From NCBI GenBank assembly GCA_003584005.1, contig QXHL01000002.1, positions 62,001 to 126,000 on the forward strand: a stretch of 64,000 nucleotides of DNA. The letters are read 5' to 3'. Of this stretch, positions 45,284-56,285 are shown one piece after another; within the stretch, counting starts at the first letter, position 1; each line of letters begins with the position of its first letter. Made by a program: the position numbers and the translations under genes. The notes under the pieces were generated by a model. It made no database searches. It was not told the DNA's origin and worked only from the letters and a program-made list of their open reading frames with translations. This stretch comes from Alicyclobacillaceae bacterium I2511 (GTDB lineage Bacteria > Bacillota > Bacilli > Alicyclobacillales > Alicyclobacillaceae).

Positions 45284-48200
45284 TCTCTCCCCTCATGAAA
45301 ACTGGACCATTCATCCATCAGCTTTTGCCTGGCATCTGGCGTGTTTTGCACCCACGAAAGATCCCAGACTTGCCATCCCAACCTTGTGGCAACTTCCGCA
45401 TCATCGACCATCTCAGTTGCAAACACAGCAACACGCTCATCTGGCCATGCCAATTCGGCTTCTGCCACAACCCTGCCACCATCCATCAACTCGTAGCCCA
45501 CTTGCGGCTCTGGCAGCCCTAATTCAATGAGTAGCATCGCGGATGTTCGGAACGATTCACCCACCCACTGCAACCATTCCGGCACACGCTCCACATGTCG
45601 GTCGCCCATCCAAACGCGGAAACCGTGAACCGGGCGCAGAATGTCCAACTGACGCCACTCGTCGCGATATTCCCGTAAACTTCGGGTCGTGACAAAGCGA
45701 ACATCGGGGAGCCACTGCAGGATGTTTGACCAGTGCAGAAAGGTACGCCAGGCATCCACAAATAACGGTTTGTTGCGAAACTCCGTGTCATCCTCCAAAC
45801 GGACGACACCGTCGAAACGAAATACATGTTGTGAGGGTCTGAACACCGACATGACAGCCGCAACCGACTGACCTGCAGCAAAGTGATGTTCTGCCAACAC
45901 GACCGATTGTGCCGACTTTCCCCCTGTCTCGACATTGTGAGCAGAATACGGTGCCTTTTCTTCTGCCACCTGCACACGGTCCAGCACGCCGACGGCTGAT
46001 TCAGCGGTTGTCTTGTATTGCGGCTTTGTCACCTGCCCGATGGCCAGCCCCACTACCTGCGAGAACTGCTCCCATTCGGATTCATCTGGATTCATTAGGT
46101 ATCGGGCGAGAAGGTCTAGTCCTGATCCGCGCCATATAGATACTGCAGGTTGACGTAGTTGCAATGCTGTGGCGAAGCTCGTTAACTTTTGTGGAAACTC
46201 CGGATAGGGATTCATCCCAGGTAATTCACTATTATCTCCGATAATATCCCGTCGAGTGATGGAAAACACTCTGTACTCTCCGGACCGACGTAGTGCTTCT
46301 CGTTGCAGGACATCCCTCGGAAAACGGTCAAACTGCCCTTGACCAATATGATAGGTTTCTCCGTCCACGTAAATGGCCACCGGTTTGACATTGCGCAACC
46401 TCGTCAATGCAACAGATTCATCCGCTTCTCCTATAACCGGAACCGCCAAGAAGTCGGGCCGGGTGTGAAACAATGCGGCATCCTGACTGGGCAGACCCTG
46501 GCGGATTAAGTCCCACGCGAACCCGTTTCCGTTTCGCGCCACGGTAATGCGCACACCATACCGCCCCGGGATACTGAGCGCATCCGTTTGCACCTGGGCA
46601 GATCTGTCCAGTGCAGCCAGGTGCTCGACCAACTTCTGCTCTGTCAGGTATTCCAAGTCGCTTTCCTGCATCTCGGGGCGTCCTGCAATGGCATTCGCCT
46701 GCAGGCGCTCGACAATTTTCCAATCCTCTGGTTGTATTCCCGCCAGGGGTTGCAGCAGTTCCACCGCCAATCGGCGCGAGAGAAACGCTTGCTGATACTG
46801 CGACTCATACCTCAGTAAGCAGCGATAACAGGCCTTCTTCTGCGTATTTTGGCAACTGCACTGGCTGAGCGCCCGATAGGCAGCCTGGATGAGTCTGGAG
46901 ATGTCCTCTGGCTGTGCCAACTGACGCAAATAACCTGTTCCACCGGGTACACTGTCGTAGAGCGCAATATAGCGTGCACGCACTGCGCCATTTCCGCCCA
47001 GCGGCTCGTCATAGAAGGCCATCTCGATTTGTCGAGCAGACCCCCCCAAGATTTGACGTAACCCCAATCGCAGTGCAGCCATCCAGTTGACGCTTCGCTC
47101 CTCTACCGCCGCCTCGCCCACGGGCAACAAAAAGCGCAGGACCTCTGACTGAAACTCGCGGTACAGATACACATGGGCCTGATGCTCGTCCGTTGTCGTA
47201 CGACGCTCATTTGTCCCCTGATTGACCATCTGCTCGCTCACGTCGTGCACCCGTACCCGGTCACAAGCGAAGCCCCGTACATGGCGAATGGGCAACTGCC
47301 CCCCATGCCCATCCGGCATGGCCGCCGCTCCACATTTCTCACAAATCGTAAAACCGTTCTTTGGCACAGGTGCACCCGCTGCTTGGCGTTCTCCTCCGTC
47401 TCGATTCGGCTCACCAAAGTTGATTTCTCTCACCGTCACCCGTGAAAACCATTCGAACCCAAACAGTCGATTGCGAAGTTCTGCTGCCATTCCTGGACTC
47501 TCTGTGAATTCGAAAAACAGTCGCACCTGGGCTCGTGAACGCGTGCGTTCCTCTTGGTCATCCCGAATCTTTTCTTCTTGGCTGCTGTCGCGTGCGGAAA
47601 CACGGCGCAATCGCACCATCTGCACAATCTGGCCTGTATCCCGCCACTCCGGCGTTCCACAACTCGGACACGGTCCCACAGGCACGTCCACTTCACGCTC
47701 CATGTGTTGACACACAGGACAGAGCCGCCACCGCTCCAGTCCCTGTTCATGTCCACCCAACCCCAATTGGGTCACAGGCGTTCGTCTGCCGTGAGCGTAG
47801 AATACGCGTCCCGGCGCCAGTTCTCGCAGCGCTTCCCGTTGCGGGCGGTCAAAGGCCTCTACCACACCGCGGCGCCGGTAGCGGCGAATCGTGACCGGAC
47901 GTTCTGGAAACGTGTAATTAGGTAACAATCCCTCATTTGTCCACCATTCCGTGGTGGATTCCCTAAGCAACGAATAGTGACGCGCTCGTGCTTGATAAAC
48001 CGTCCTTTCTAGTTCTTGATATTCCTCGGTACGAATACCCTCCTGAGACTGAAATTCGCGTTCTTGCAGGCGCCGGTTCAAGCGCTCTAAATGTCGGCGA
48101 GCCTCGCGCTCTTCTTCGCGACGCTCACGAATGACCTCATCGATTTCATGGCTCCATTCACCCTCGAAGAAAAATTGTTTGAGTTCAATCACGCTTTCCG

Positions 48201-51200
48201 CACGCAGATGCCCCTGAAACAGTTCCGAAAAATGATCCCATAAAGCCTCTCGATTCGCATCGGCATAGGCATAGAATAGCGTTGGAAATCCCTGTGCAGA
48301 TGCTTCTTCCAGGACCACTCGAGACGCTTGCCGCGGAATTTCTGCTTCTGGACGATCCCGTATCCAGGCGTCGAACAAAAATGCGCGCAGGTGGCGCTTG
48401 AGCACCTCGGGTGCATCCATCGGACAGGTGGGAGACTCCACCTTACCCGCCAACAGTTCTACCGGCGACTCCCAGAAATACTGGTCATGGGGCTGTTCTC
48501 GGACGACTTGCCCAATCAAGGAGCGCCCCGATGAGCGCCCGGCCCGGCCCATCCGTTGCACCCGATTGCTCAGCGTTGGAGGCACCCCAGCCAAAAATAT
48601 GGTGGACAAATCGCCAATGTCGATGCCCATCTCCATTGTCGGTGTGCAAATCAGCACATTCAAAGGCTGTGGCTTTCCCGTCTCAAATCGCTGTTCCATG
48701 AGGCGCCGTTCCTCATTCGGTACGAGACTGGAGTGCTCTTTCACAGCCGGGGGCAATACGCGGGACTCTTCGTACAGTCTCGTGGCGTAGCGACGACGGC
48801 GACGCTCTGTCTCAACCAATGTCCCCCCACAGCGATAGGCAATACAACGAACATGCGCCACAAAAATCGGAACATCCTCCGTGGCCACGGTGACTTCGGC
48901 ATGACACTTTGTACAGACGAGTCTTGCTGTGGTGGTTGCAGTATTCAGCGCATCTGGGCGCAAACCGTAGGTCGAGTCCGCCCCATGATGGCGAACGTCA
49001 ACGACTTTTGCCTCCTGTAGCGCTATAAATAACGTATGGACCACATCCCCTGCATCCACGTCGGAAACGAACCCGGTCTCCTCCAGTGGCAGGGTGAGTG
49101 TGGCCTTCATATACAACGCGAGCCAGGAGTTCGCCGCACCAAACAATGAATCCAACCCATCCGATGGACGCCCCGTGGTATAAAAAGACGGAATGCGCGT
49201 GGAACACACATAATCTTGATTCTGGTCCCGAGAGAGTAGATAAGGCTCACCACCGCCCTCCCGGAAACCATCCAACAACGGGTGGGAGATGCCGCCATTC
49301 ACCACCATCCGGTGCAAAATACCCAGCGCCAAGCCATGGACACGGTCCCGCAACTTGCCATCCTGGTTTAGTTGCGGATGCCGCTCCCGCAATGTGGCAT
49401 ACGCCAAATCCACCGCCTGCGCCATACGCACCGAGTCTTGCTGTAAAGTGGCCACTCCCGTTTGATACAAGGACCGACCGAGTCGCGCATGGAGGCCAAA
49501 TTCCTGTAACACACGCATGGAAACAAAACGTAACACACGTGTCCACGTTTCATCGGTCCACGTCTTCAACTCTCTTGGATAGCGTCCGGCAATCTGCTCA
49601 TCGTCTTCGTCTTCCTCCACGAAGGCCCGTACAAAATCTCGGTCACCCAGGCTGCTGCGCCAAACAGACGGCCAATCCACAATGGCATCTGCGAGGGTTG
49701 CCCCGGCAGGCGTCATCCTCAACTCACGGACAAGCGCTGTCCGAAGCAGAGAATTTTTTGCTCGATGCTGAATGAACCCGGCCAAAAGCGCAGAATCTTG
49801 GACAGAGTCGACAAACGAGAGAACTTTCGGATCCTCCACATGGTCGGACGACAACACATGTCCCGCGAACGTCGCGCCAATGCTCGCTCGACGCATGGAA
49901 ACGGGCAACATCGCGTCCGCCTGTCTGCAATGCGGACACGTACGGGCACCGAGCCGCTTGCCGCCGAATCCCGGTCGATGAACATATGGCATGGCCACGT
50001 ACACTGGAATGGCGTCCGTTATCTCCCGTTCAAGCAGATCTGCCCGTGGTGTGAGGTACGCACTCTGCACATGTCCATGCAAGGGCTCCGATTCTGTGAA
50101 TGGATAAAGATAGACAATCCGTTCACGGTCTGGCGTCGGCAACCGATTTGGCTCCGTGAACGCGGGGATAATGTCCGCCGGGTTGGTCAGCAAACGCTCG
50201 GAGTTGTCTGTTTGTCGCAAAGTCACCCACCCGGAGGCCCCACAGCGGTTGCAGACAATCATTGGAAATGCGGCAGTTTGGTGCGCCGGAGAACCGAAAT
50301 GCAACGGATAACCGCTTGTCACTGAAGACTCAACTTGCTCTTCTCCAACCCCGTCCTCTATCCCTGATATGTCGCGTCCTGACCAGGAAAAACTTGGTGC
50401 TTCACGGATTTCCCGGACGAGTCCCCGCAACTCACGCACCCACACCTGCACCTGAATGGGCAAAAGAGGGCGAATCCCACCCTCCCACTTCGCTTCAGAA
50501 ACGACGCTCAAAAAGGACAGCAAGTATTGCTCCGCATCGGCTTCGCTCCGTAGATCAAACTCAGAAGTAAACCGCTGCACGAGTTTTGCCCACGTAACCG
50601 GGTCGCCAGAAGCGACGCGGCATAAGACATGAAACCAACTGTGGCGACGCAATCGCTGCGGCAAATCTTCTGCAGACGCTGCACCAAACCAGAGTACGGT
50701 TTGGCGACGCACGTAATCCGCCGCGGGTTCCCGGGCATGGGGGCGAAGCTCTTCCGTCAAATCTGGGATTTGCTCTTCATGAAGCGGTAACAAGTACTCT
50801 GATAGGGCGGGCCGTGCTTCCTGGACAATGGCTTCTCGCGCAAACGCTGTGCCAAATACCGTTCCGGCGTAGTCGAGCAGTTTCTTGAAGGCCTGCTCGC
50901 TGCCGTCGCCCAGCGTGGCCGAGGTGCCCACCGGGCACAATGTACCGTCCGGTATCCGCAAGCGGCCCCGCAGGCGCCGCACCAAACAAGCAATATCTGC
51001 GCTTTGCACCCCATCGTACGTGTGCAGTTCATCCAGCACCAAATAGCGCAAGGTTTCTGATCCGTTTTGCGACCACAGCGGCCAGTCCACCTTGCGCAGG
51101 AGAAGCAAATCCAGCATTTTATAATTGGTCAACAGGATGTCGGGGGGAAACTTGCGCAATAGTTTGCGGTCTTCAATCAGCCGCTCTGCCGTCATCACCC

Positions 51201-51750
51201 GACTGACATCCCCACCTGCAGCCGTGGCACGTTCCCCGTGACCGACGTACAGCCCCGCGAGGAGGGATTTCGTCGCCTTATTCTGATGCAGGATGCCCGC
51301 CAAGCGTTTCGCCTGATCTTGCGCTAGGGCATTCATCGGATATAAAATAATGGCCTTAATCCCCTGTTGGCCCGCCTCACGCATGCGAATGCAGTGGTCG
51401 ACAATGGGATAGAGAAACGATTCCGTTTTCCCCGACCCAGTCCCTGTCGTCACCAGCGTTGGCTGCGGCCCATCCGCGCGGGTGGACGAAAGGCGTTCAA
51501 ACGCCTTCAATTGGTGCTCGTACGGCAAAAAGGGCGGGTGGAGAGCCGTGAGCGGACTCTCATACCCTGTTTCCACTTGGCGAAAAGGCAACCTCGCCTG
51601 GACATACGGTCCATGAAACATGCCATTGACCGGATCGCGCAAAAAATCAAGCAGAGCCGCCGACAGGCGGTCGTCTCGAAACGGAAAGATGGTGTCGATG
51701 TATTCCAACAGAGTTGCCTGCCACTCCTGGGCCACCAGTGCCGGTATCAT
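45280..51750 (-). CDS. Giant DEAD/DEAH helicase with zinc/DUF1998-like regions (DrmA+DrmB or DruE-like)
   Basis: A 2156-residue superfamily 2 helicase. Walker A is TTGTGSGKTESFLYP (about residues 101-115), motif II DELHTYDG (240), motif III SATLGDG (277). A ~700-residue insert with CNRCG and CPHC pairs follows. The second lobe has CTPTMEMGIDIGDLS and RVQRMGRAGRSSGRS (about 1050-1090). Cysteine clusters follow at about 1350 (CPVC/CPSC), 1473 (CEKC) and 1640 (CSCQ...CYRCLL), the last typical of DUF1998-type regions. Residues ~1760-1850 (RPDFLAVP, VAIYVDGETYH, REALRRSGEYRVFSITRRDI) look like a DUF559/Vsr-type nuclease fold. It overlaps both neighbours by 4 bp. Confidence 0.82.
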   Translation of the reverse strand: MIPALVAQEWQATLLEYIDTIFPFRDDRLSAALLDFLRDPVNGMFHGPYVQARLPFRQVETGYESPLTALHPPFLPYEHQLKAFERLSSTRADGPQPTLVTTGTGSGKTESFLYPIVDHCIRMREAGQQGIKAIILYPMNALAQDQAKRLAGILHQNKATKSLLAGLYVGHGERATAAGGDVSRVMTAERLIEDRKLLRKFPPDILLTNYKMLDLLLLRKVDWPLWSQNGSETLRYLVLDELHTYDGVQSADIACLVRRLRGRLRIPDGTLCPVGTSATLGDGSEQAFKKLLDYAGTVFGTAFAREAIVQEARPALSEYLLPLHEEQIPDLTEELRPHAREPAADYVRRQTVLWFGAASAEDLPQRLRRHSWFHVLCRVASGDPVTWAKLVQRFTSEFDLRSEADAEQYLLSFLSVVSEAKWEGGIRPLLPIQVQVWVRELRGLVREIREAPSFSWSGRDISGIEDGVGEEQVESSVTSGYPLHFGSPAHQTAAFPMIVCNRCGASGWVTLRQTDNSERLLTNPADIIPAFTEPNRLPTPDRERIVYLYPFTESEPLHGHVQSAYLTPRADLLEREITDAIPVYVAMPYVHRPGFGGKRLGARTCPHCRQADAMLPVSMRRASIGATFAGHVLSSDHVEDPKVLSFVDSVQDSALLAGFIQHRAKNSLLRTALVRELRMTPAGATLADAIVDWPSVWRSSLGDRDFVRAFVEEDEDDEQIAGRYPRELKTWTDETWTRVLRFVSMRVLQEFGLHARLGRSLYQTGVATLQQDSVRMAQAVDLAYATLRERHPQLNQDGKLRDRVHGLALGILHRMVVNGGISHPLLDGFREGGGEPYLLSRDQNQDYVCSTRIPSFYTTGRPSDGLDSLFGAANSWLALYMKATLTLPLEETGFVSDVDAGDVVHTLFIALQEAKVVDVRHHGADSTYGLRPDALNTATTTARLVCTKCHAEVTVATEDVPIFVAHVRCIAYRCGGTLVETERRRRRYATRLYEESRVLPPAVKEHSSLVPNEERRLMEQRFETGKPQPLNVLICTPTMEMGIDIGDLSTIFLAGVPPTLSNRVQRMGRAGRSSGRSLIGQVVREQPHDQYFWESPVELLAGKVESPTCPMDAPEVLKRHLRAFLFDAWIRDRPEAEIPRQASRVVLEEASAQGFPTLFYAYADANREALWDHFSELFQGHLRAESVIELKQFFFEGEWSHEIDEVIRERREEEREARRHLERLNRRLQEREFQSQEGIRTEEYQELERTVYQARARHYSLLRESTTEWWTNEGLLPNYTFPERPVTIRRYRRRGVVEAFDRPQREALRELAPGRVFYAHGRRTPVTQLGLGGHEQGLERWRLCPVCQHMEREVDVPVGPCPSCGTPEWRDTGQIVQMVRLRRVSARDSSQEEKIRDDQEERTRSRAQVRLFFEFTESPGMAAELRNRLFGFEWFSRVTVREINFGEPNRDGGERQAAGAPVPKNGFTICEKCGAAAMPDGHGGQLPIRHVRGFACDRVRVHDVSEQMVNQGTNERRTTTDEHQAHVYLYREFQSEVLRFLLPVGEAAVEERSVNWMAALRLGLRQILGGSARQIEMAFYDEPLGGNGAVRARYIALYDSVPGGTGYLRQLAQPEDISRLIQAAYRALSQCSCQNTQKKACYRCLLRYESQYQQAFLSRRLAVELLQPLAGIQPEDWKIVERLQANAIAGRPEMQESDLEYLTEQKLVEHLAALDRSAQVQTDALSIPGRYGVRITVARNGNGFAWDLIRQGLPSQDAALFHTRPDFLAVPVIGEADESVALTRLRNVKPVAIYVDGETYHIGQGQFDRFPRDVLQREALRRSGEYRVFSITRRDIIGDNSELPGMNPYPEFPQKLTSFATALQLRQPAVSIWRGSGLDLLARYLMNPDESEWEQFSQVVGLAIGQVTKPQYKTTAESAVGVLDRVQVAEEKAPYSAHNVETGGKSAQSVVLAEHHFAAGQSVAAVMSVFRPSQHVFRFDGVVRLEDDTEFRNKPLFVDAWRTFLHWSNILQWLPDVRFVTTRSLREYRDEWRQLDILRPVHGFRVWMGDRHVERVPEWLQWVGESFRTSAMLLIELGLPEPQVGYELMDGGRVVAEAELAWPDERVAVFATEMVDDAEVATRLGWQVWDLSWVQNTPDARQKLMDEWSSFHEGRE

Positions 51751-54700
51751 GCGGTCGCCTCCCGCAGCAAGCGCGAGAAGGCGCGATAGGCTTGCCGCAA
51801 GTCGTCTTCCCGATGACAGTTGTCAAACGGTTCAGCGGTGCCTGGAAACATCGGCGGATAAGGTGCTTGCAGCGCCGCTTCATGGGCGATGAGTGCCTTG
51901 CCGCGTGGGTGGGCGGCGAGATCGTGATTGATTTGGTACTGGAGCCGATGCGCCTGAACCACAGGTTTCGGTACCAACCGCCCCGTCGCGTCGTAGAAAC
52001 GGTCTTCGCGTTCGTATTTTTGCAGTACGGGGAAATAGACGCGATAGAGTGTGAGGAGTTCCTCCTCGGACAGGCCATACGCGAGTGCCGTGAGTGCGTC
52101 CAATTCCACCAATGCCTGGCGTCGCTCATAGTCGGTGCGCAGGGCCACATCGCGGTTCCACACGGACGTGAGGTCAGACCAGGAAGGGAGGCGCGGGTCA
52201 GACTTGACAAAGCCGTCCCCCGTGAATGCGGGGTCATACAGGGCCTCCCACAGGTCCTGGTAGTGGACGGTTAGGCAGTTCAAACGCAGCGCCCGGGCAA
52301 CCATGGGATCACACAGTCGGGGGTCTGTGGGGAGTGGAAGTTGCTCCAGTTCGGAGTAGATGTGACTCCGGCCTGTCGTTTTGATGAAGAAATCAGCCAC
52401 CACTGAGAAGGTCACTCCCGCGAATACTGTCATAGCATACAAATCATTCATGACGATGGCCCGTACCGTATGTACATGTGCCACACCCGGAGGAAGTATA
52501 GCGGAAATCAGGGTCCGTTCTGACGTTGGACCAACCATATTCCGATGCGCCAACCGATAATACGCCAAGAACGACTGGTCCCCAAAGCGCGGCGCCCGCT
52601 GATGATACTCCTCCATGTCGACCGCCGGAACATAGTTTGTCCTGGGCAAATAGTCATCCGGGATTGCGGTAAGATCAATCTCCGAATAGTCCTGGTTGTG
52701 CTTGCAGCCTTCGTTCGGATTTTTGAACAGCGGGTTACCCACATGAAGGTGCGGTCCGTTTAGGATTAGACGGTCCACTTGTCCAGGGTATTGGGTATCC
52801 CGTCGAATGGTGTGTGTCGTTTTCACATCTGCCGTCTCATGCCAACACTCTGTCCGCGCGTACTCCACCCCGCTCGCACTCAGCGACGCCCCCGCGTCCG
52901 CCAAACGTTCCAGGACAGCAAGAATCTCCTGACTGTGCACGGCAGGCAGGGGTTGCTCCAAGGGATTTACAGCCTGTCCAGTGCCAAACAACCGTCCGAA
53001 AAGCGAAAGTTCCTTTACCGCTATCGTGACAACCCGGTGGCGATGCCCCCGCGTCTCCCATTCGTCCTGGGCGGTCTTGTAGCCAGGTACCGGGCCGTGG
53101 CCGTGATGCGCCAGGGACCAGTCAATGGTTTCCGGGAGGAAGAGATTGCTCATATGTTGGAACGATACCTGCTCCGCCGAATGGGCGCGATAGATGTTAA
53201 TGCTGAACCGAACAAGATGATGGATGTCCTGAAACAACTGCTTCTCATTCACAAATTGATAGTGGGCCAATAACCGGGGGTATAATTCCGACCGAAACGT
53301 CCCGCCGTTCGATTCATCGTAAACTCCGTCCGGATGTAGTAATCCCACCACGCCCCTGGCCGACCCCACCCGCCAAGTCTGGCCAATGAACGCCTTGTAG
53401 AGATTCGATTTTGACCCGCTCAGTTCGCTGTACAGGGCAGGGGCATTGAGGAAGGCCTGCATGCCACTGCGAGAAACGTACAGGTGCAAATAAGCCTGCC
53501 GCGCCTCGTCGTTCTGAAGAATATCCGCGCGTTTGCGGGCCACCGCATCGGCCCCTTCGCCGCGCACGCCAATCAGCGGATCGAAATCGGCAAGCACATC
53601 CGCTTCTTTCCACTCCACAGGCACCCAGGGTGGATTGCCAAGGATGATGTCAAAGCCGCCCCGCTGTGCGAATACTTCGCCAAACGCCAATTCCCAGTGA
53701 TGAAACCTCTGTTCTTCGGCGACCCGTCTTGACACAGCCAGCCATGGATACCGTTGCACCACATCATCTACCGTGTGATTCTCGGCAGTTGCCGCATCAA
53801 GCAACGCCTCCACCCCTCGCAGCCACTCGGCATGGGTTGGCAGAAGAGCCGCTTCCTCAATGGGCCAGAACCAAAACGATGCCCACAGGTCAAGAATATA
53901 CTGTATGATCCGATAAGCACTGTGTTCCCCTTGCTGCAGTTTTACGAGTAGTTCCTTTCGTCTCGCGATACTGAGCGTGTTGACTTCATCCTTGCCTCGT
54001 ATCTGCGGCCACACCGTCAGTTGGTCATCGACCTTCGCCAGCAGCGCTTGGCGCGCGACAACTGCCCGGTCCCACAAGGCATCGATGCGGTCGGACAAAT
54101 CGGATAAAAAGCGAATTTCCTCATCATCAAAACGCTCGGGGAAACCACGTTTCCAGTCACGGATGATTTGCAACTCTGCGTGACACAAGCCCGTTATCGC
54201 CTTGTCCCCTTCGTAGTCGCACATACCCTTGTCGGGTAACAAGAAGTGGTAGACGGCTCCCTGTGCAGACTTCACCCGAGTGGGTCCGGTTCCGCGCCAT
54301 TGACCCGTCTGCAGAGTCTGTGCGGCATACACGGCACGCCAAGCGCCAACCAGGCTGTTGCCGTTGGCTAACCGCACTTCATACCATGGACCAGCTTGCC
54401 TTGCGTGTAGGGTGTTCAACCACAGGCTAATTCCCGCCAGTTCCACCGCCAGTGCGTTTTTGTCCACACCATACACACGCTTCGCCGCGAGGAACGCCTT
54501 CACCCGCGCCAATTCCCCGCGCCGCTCATCATCTGGCAAGGGGCGCACGCCTGCTTGCGCTAGTTCCTGTTCTTTTTTATCCAAATAGGCGTTCGCCAAT
54601 TGTTCCACCGCTGTGTTCAAAAAAGCACCAGAACCCATCGCGGGTTCGAGAATATGTAAATTCAGGATCTCATCGGCAGATAATTCCGGCACAATCTGTG

Positions 54701-56285
54701 CAAGCGTATGGCGCACCACAGCCTCCGTCAGCTTCGCGGGCGTGTAGTAACTCGCTGAATCCGCGCGCTCGCGGCCGCGAAGTCGGAAAATGAAAGTGCC
54801 TTTCTCATAGTGGACGATTTGACGCACGCCGTCCACTTCGCGGGAAACAAATTCGTCTTGTCGCAATCCGAGACGAGCGACTTCTCGCTCGGGAACAAAG
54901 TAAGTTTGTGCCAATTCATCCACATCGTCCTGTGCACGCTTCACTTCGACGAGGGGCTCCTCCGCGAAAAACCCCGCGTAGGACAGCAAACCCTCGTAGA
55001 TACTGCCAAGATCATTCGTACTCAGTTGGGCGTAACTGATGCGCTCCCGGCCATTGGCGCCCCCCTTGCTCAGGGACAGCTTTTGCAGAATGTCTTGCAA
55101 GACAAAGTTGCGGATACGAATGGAGGACAAGAGCGGCGTAGCCGCCGAATCGAATAGCCAACTGCGGAGTCCAAAGAGCGTAAACCCACCGTCCAAAAGC
55201 TGAGCATCGTCGAGATTGACACTGGCCTGGAGACCTGTGGCATACGGCGGTTCTCCTTCGTTCATGAGCCGGAACAATTCGGTTAAGCTGTCGTGAAAAT
55301 AGGTGCCATTGCGCGCCCCATCTGTCACCAGCGGCTGCAGTTCCAAGTCCCTTAGGGCTTCCAGACTGTAGGCTGTGCGGTACTCCTCACTCTTCATGGG
55401 AACAATCTCCAACTCCGCATCCCGCGACTCCACATAAAGCAGAAACAAAATCCGGTAGACGTAGCGCAGGCATTCGGCCGTGAGCCGTCCCGCCAAGGCC
55501 GCGTCGGCCAAATACCCACGGTGCGTCTGGCGGCAGAAATCCACATACTCCTGTCCGAGCAGTTCCACCGCAACGCGCGCGGTGTATTTGAGATCTTTTG
55601 AAACACCCGTCGCATGCCGTCGCGACGCCTCTTCCAGCGCGTCGTGATGACCGGTTTTGCTGAGCAGTCGGGCATGCAAAAGCCCGATGACGAGCTTAAC
55701 CTCTCCACTGCCAAGCGGGCCAAGCAGAGCGTCCCAATCCACAATGAGATACCGTCTGTCCGCCCATTTGGCTGCATCAAACAGGAGAGCGTACCGCCCG
55801 CACAAGGCCACAATGCGCCGTTTACGGTCTGGCAAGCGAAACAGCGCACCCACGCACTGCTCAAGAGTCAATTCTGGACTCTCTTGAACAGGGACGACCC
55901 ACTGCGTTTCCAATAGGCTTTCTTCAGCGTGTACATAGGGACCCATGAGGAGTATCGGGGATTCTGGATCTTCTTGACCCTCCGGTGGCAACAGGGTCTC
56001 GATGGTGTGGAGGTCATCCTGCAGTGCGATTTCCGTGTTGACCCAATCCAGATACCCGAGCCATTCGAGCAGCGCACCATGCCAGTCTTCCTGCTTTTCC
56101 GACAATGCCTGCCCCACTTCCCGACTCTTCAGGGTGCGGTACATTGGAGCCAATTCGCGCAGGCTGCGGACGGACGTTTCCCAGTTCGGAAAGTGGACAC
56201 GGAGTGCTTCCTCTATATCTCTTGAAAAACGCGTGTCCAAATAAAATGGACTATAGAAATCATTCACATTGATGATGGCGTTCAT
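51747..56285 (-). CDS. Large N6-adenine DNA methyltransferase (DrmMI/PglX-like)
   Basis: A 1512-residue class I methyltransferase. The target-entry signature SASYYTPAKLTEAVV is followed by the SAM motif LHILEPAMGSGAFLNTAVEQL (about residue 545), YGVDKNALAVELAGISLWL, and the catalytic motif IILGNPPWVPVEW (about 880), which marks N6-adenine methylation. The ~500-residue N-terminal and ~600-residue C-terminal parts probably give target recognition. There is no separate HsdS-type subunit or clear nuclease motif. It overlaps the SNF2 gene before it and the giant helicase after it by 4 bp each. It likely marks self DNA for the defence operon. Confidence 0.88.
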   Translation of the reverse strand: MNAIINVNDFYSPFYLDTRFSRDIEEALRVHFPNWETSVRSLRELAPMYRTLKSREVGQALSEKQEDWHGALLEWLGYLDWVNTEIALQDDLHTIETLLPPEGQEDPESPILLMGPYVHAEESLLETQWVVPVQESPELTLEQCVGALFRLPDRKRRIVALCGRYALLFDAAKWADRRYLIVDWDALLGPLGSGEVKLVIGLLHARLLSKTGHHDALEEASRRHATGVSKDLKYTARVAVELLGQEYVDFCRQTHRGYLADAALAGRLTAECLRYVYRILFLLYVESRDAELEIVPMKSEEYRTAYSLEALRDLELQPLVTDGARNGTYFHDSLTELFRLMNEGEPPYATGLQASVNLDDAQLLDGGFTLFGLRSWLFDSAATPLLSSIRIRNFVLQDILQKLSLSKGGANGRERISYAQLSTNDLGSIYEGLLSYAGFFAEEPLVEVKRAQDDVDELAQTYFVPEREVARLGLRQDEFVSREVDGVRQIVHYEKGTFIFRLRGRERADSASYYTPAKLTEAVVRHTLAQIVPELSADEILNLHILEPAMGSGAFLNTAVEQLANAYLDKKEQELAQAGVRPLPDDERRGELARVKAFLAAKRVYGVDKNALAVELAGISLWLNTLHARQAGPWYEVRLANGNSLVGAWRAVYAAQTLQTGQWRGTGPTRVKSAQGAVYHFLLPDKGMCDYEGDKAITGLCHAELQIIRDWKRGFPERFDDEEIRFLSDLSDRIDALWDRAVVARQALLAKVDDQLTVWPQIRGKDEVNTLSIARRKELLVKLQQGEHSAYRIIQYILDLWASFWFWPIEEAALLPTHAEWLRGVEALLDAATAENHTVDDVVQRYPWLAVSRRVAEEQRFHHWELAFGEVFAQRGGFDIILGNPPWVPVEWKEADVLADFDPLIGVRGEGADAVARKRADILQNDEARQAYLHLYVSRSGMQAFLNAPALYSELSGSKSNLYKAFIGQTWRVGSARGVVGLLHPDGVYDESNGGTFRSELYPRLLAHYQFVNEKQLFQDIHHLVRFSINIYRAHSAEQVSFQHMSNLFLPETIDWSLAHHGHGPVPGYKTAQDEWETRGHRHRVVTIAVKELSLFGRLFGTGQAVNPLEQPLPAVHSQEILAVLERLADAGASLSASGVEYARTECWHETADVKTTHTIRRDTQYPGQVDRLILNGPHLHVGNPLFKNPNEGCKHNQDYSEIDLTAIPDDYLPRTNYVPAVDMEEYHQRAPRFGDQSFLAYYRLAHRNMVGPTSERTLISAILPPGVAHVHTVRAIVMNDLYAMTVFAGVTFSVVADFFIKTTGRSHIYSELEQLPLPTDPRLCDPMVARALRLNCLTVHYQDLWEALYDPAFTGDGFVKSDPRLPSWSDLTSVWNRDVALRTDYERRQALVELDALTALAYGLSEEELLTLYRVYFPVLQKYEREDRFYDATGRLVPKPVVQAHRLQYQINHDLAAHPRGKALIAHEAALQAPYPPMFPGTAEPFDNCHREDDLRQAYRAFSRLLREATA

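Noticed and set aside
51747-56285. Type I or type IIG restriction-modification system
   Set aside because: No HsdS or HsdR partner is seen and no clear nuclease motif lies in the methyltransferase itself.
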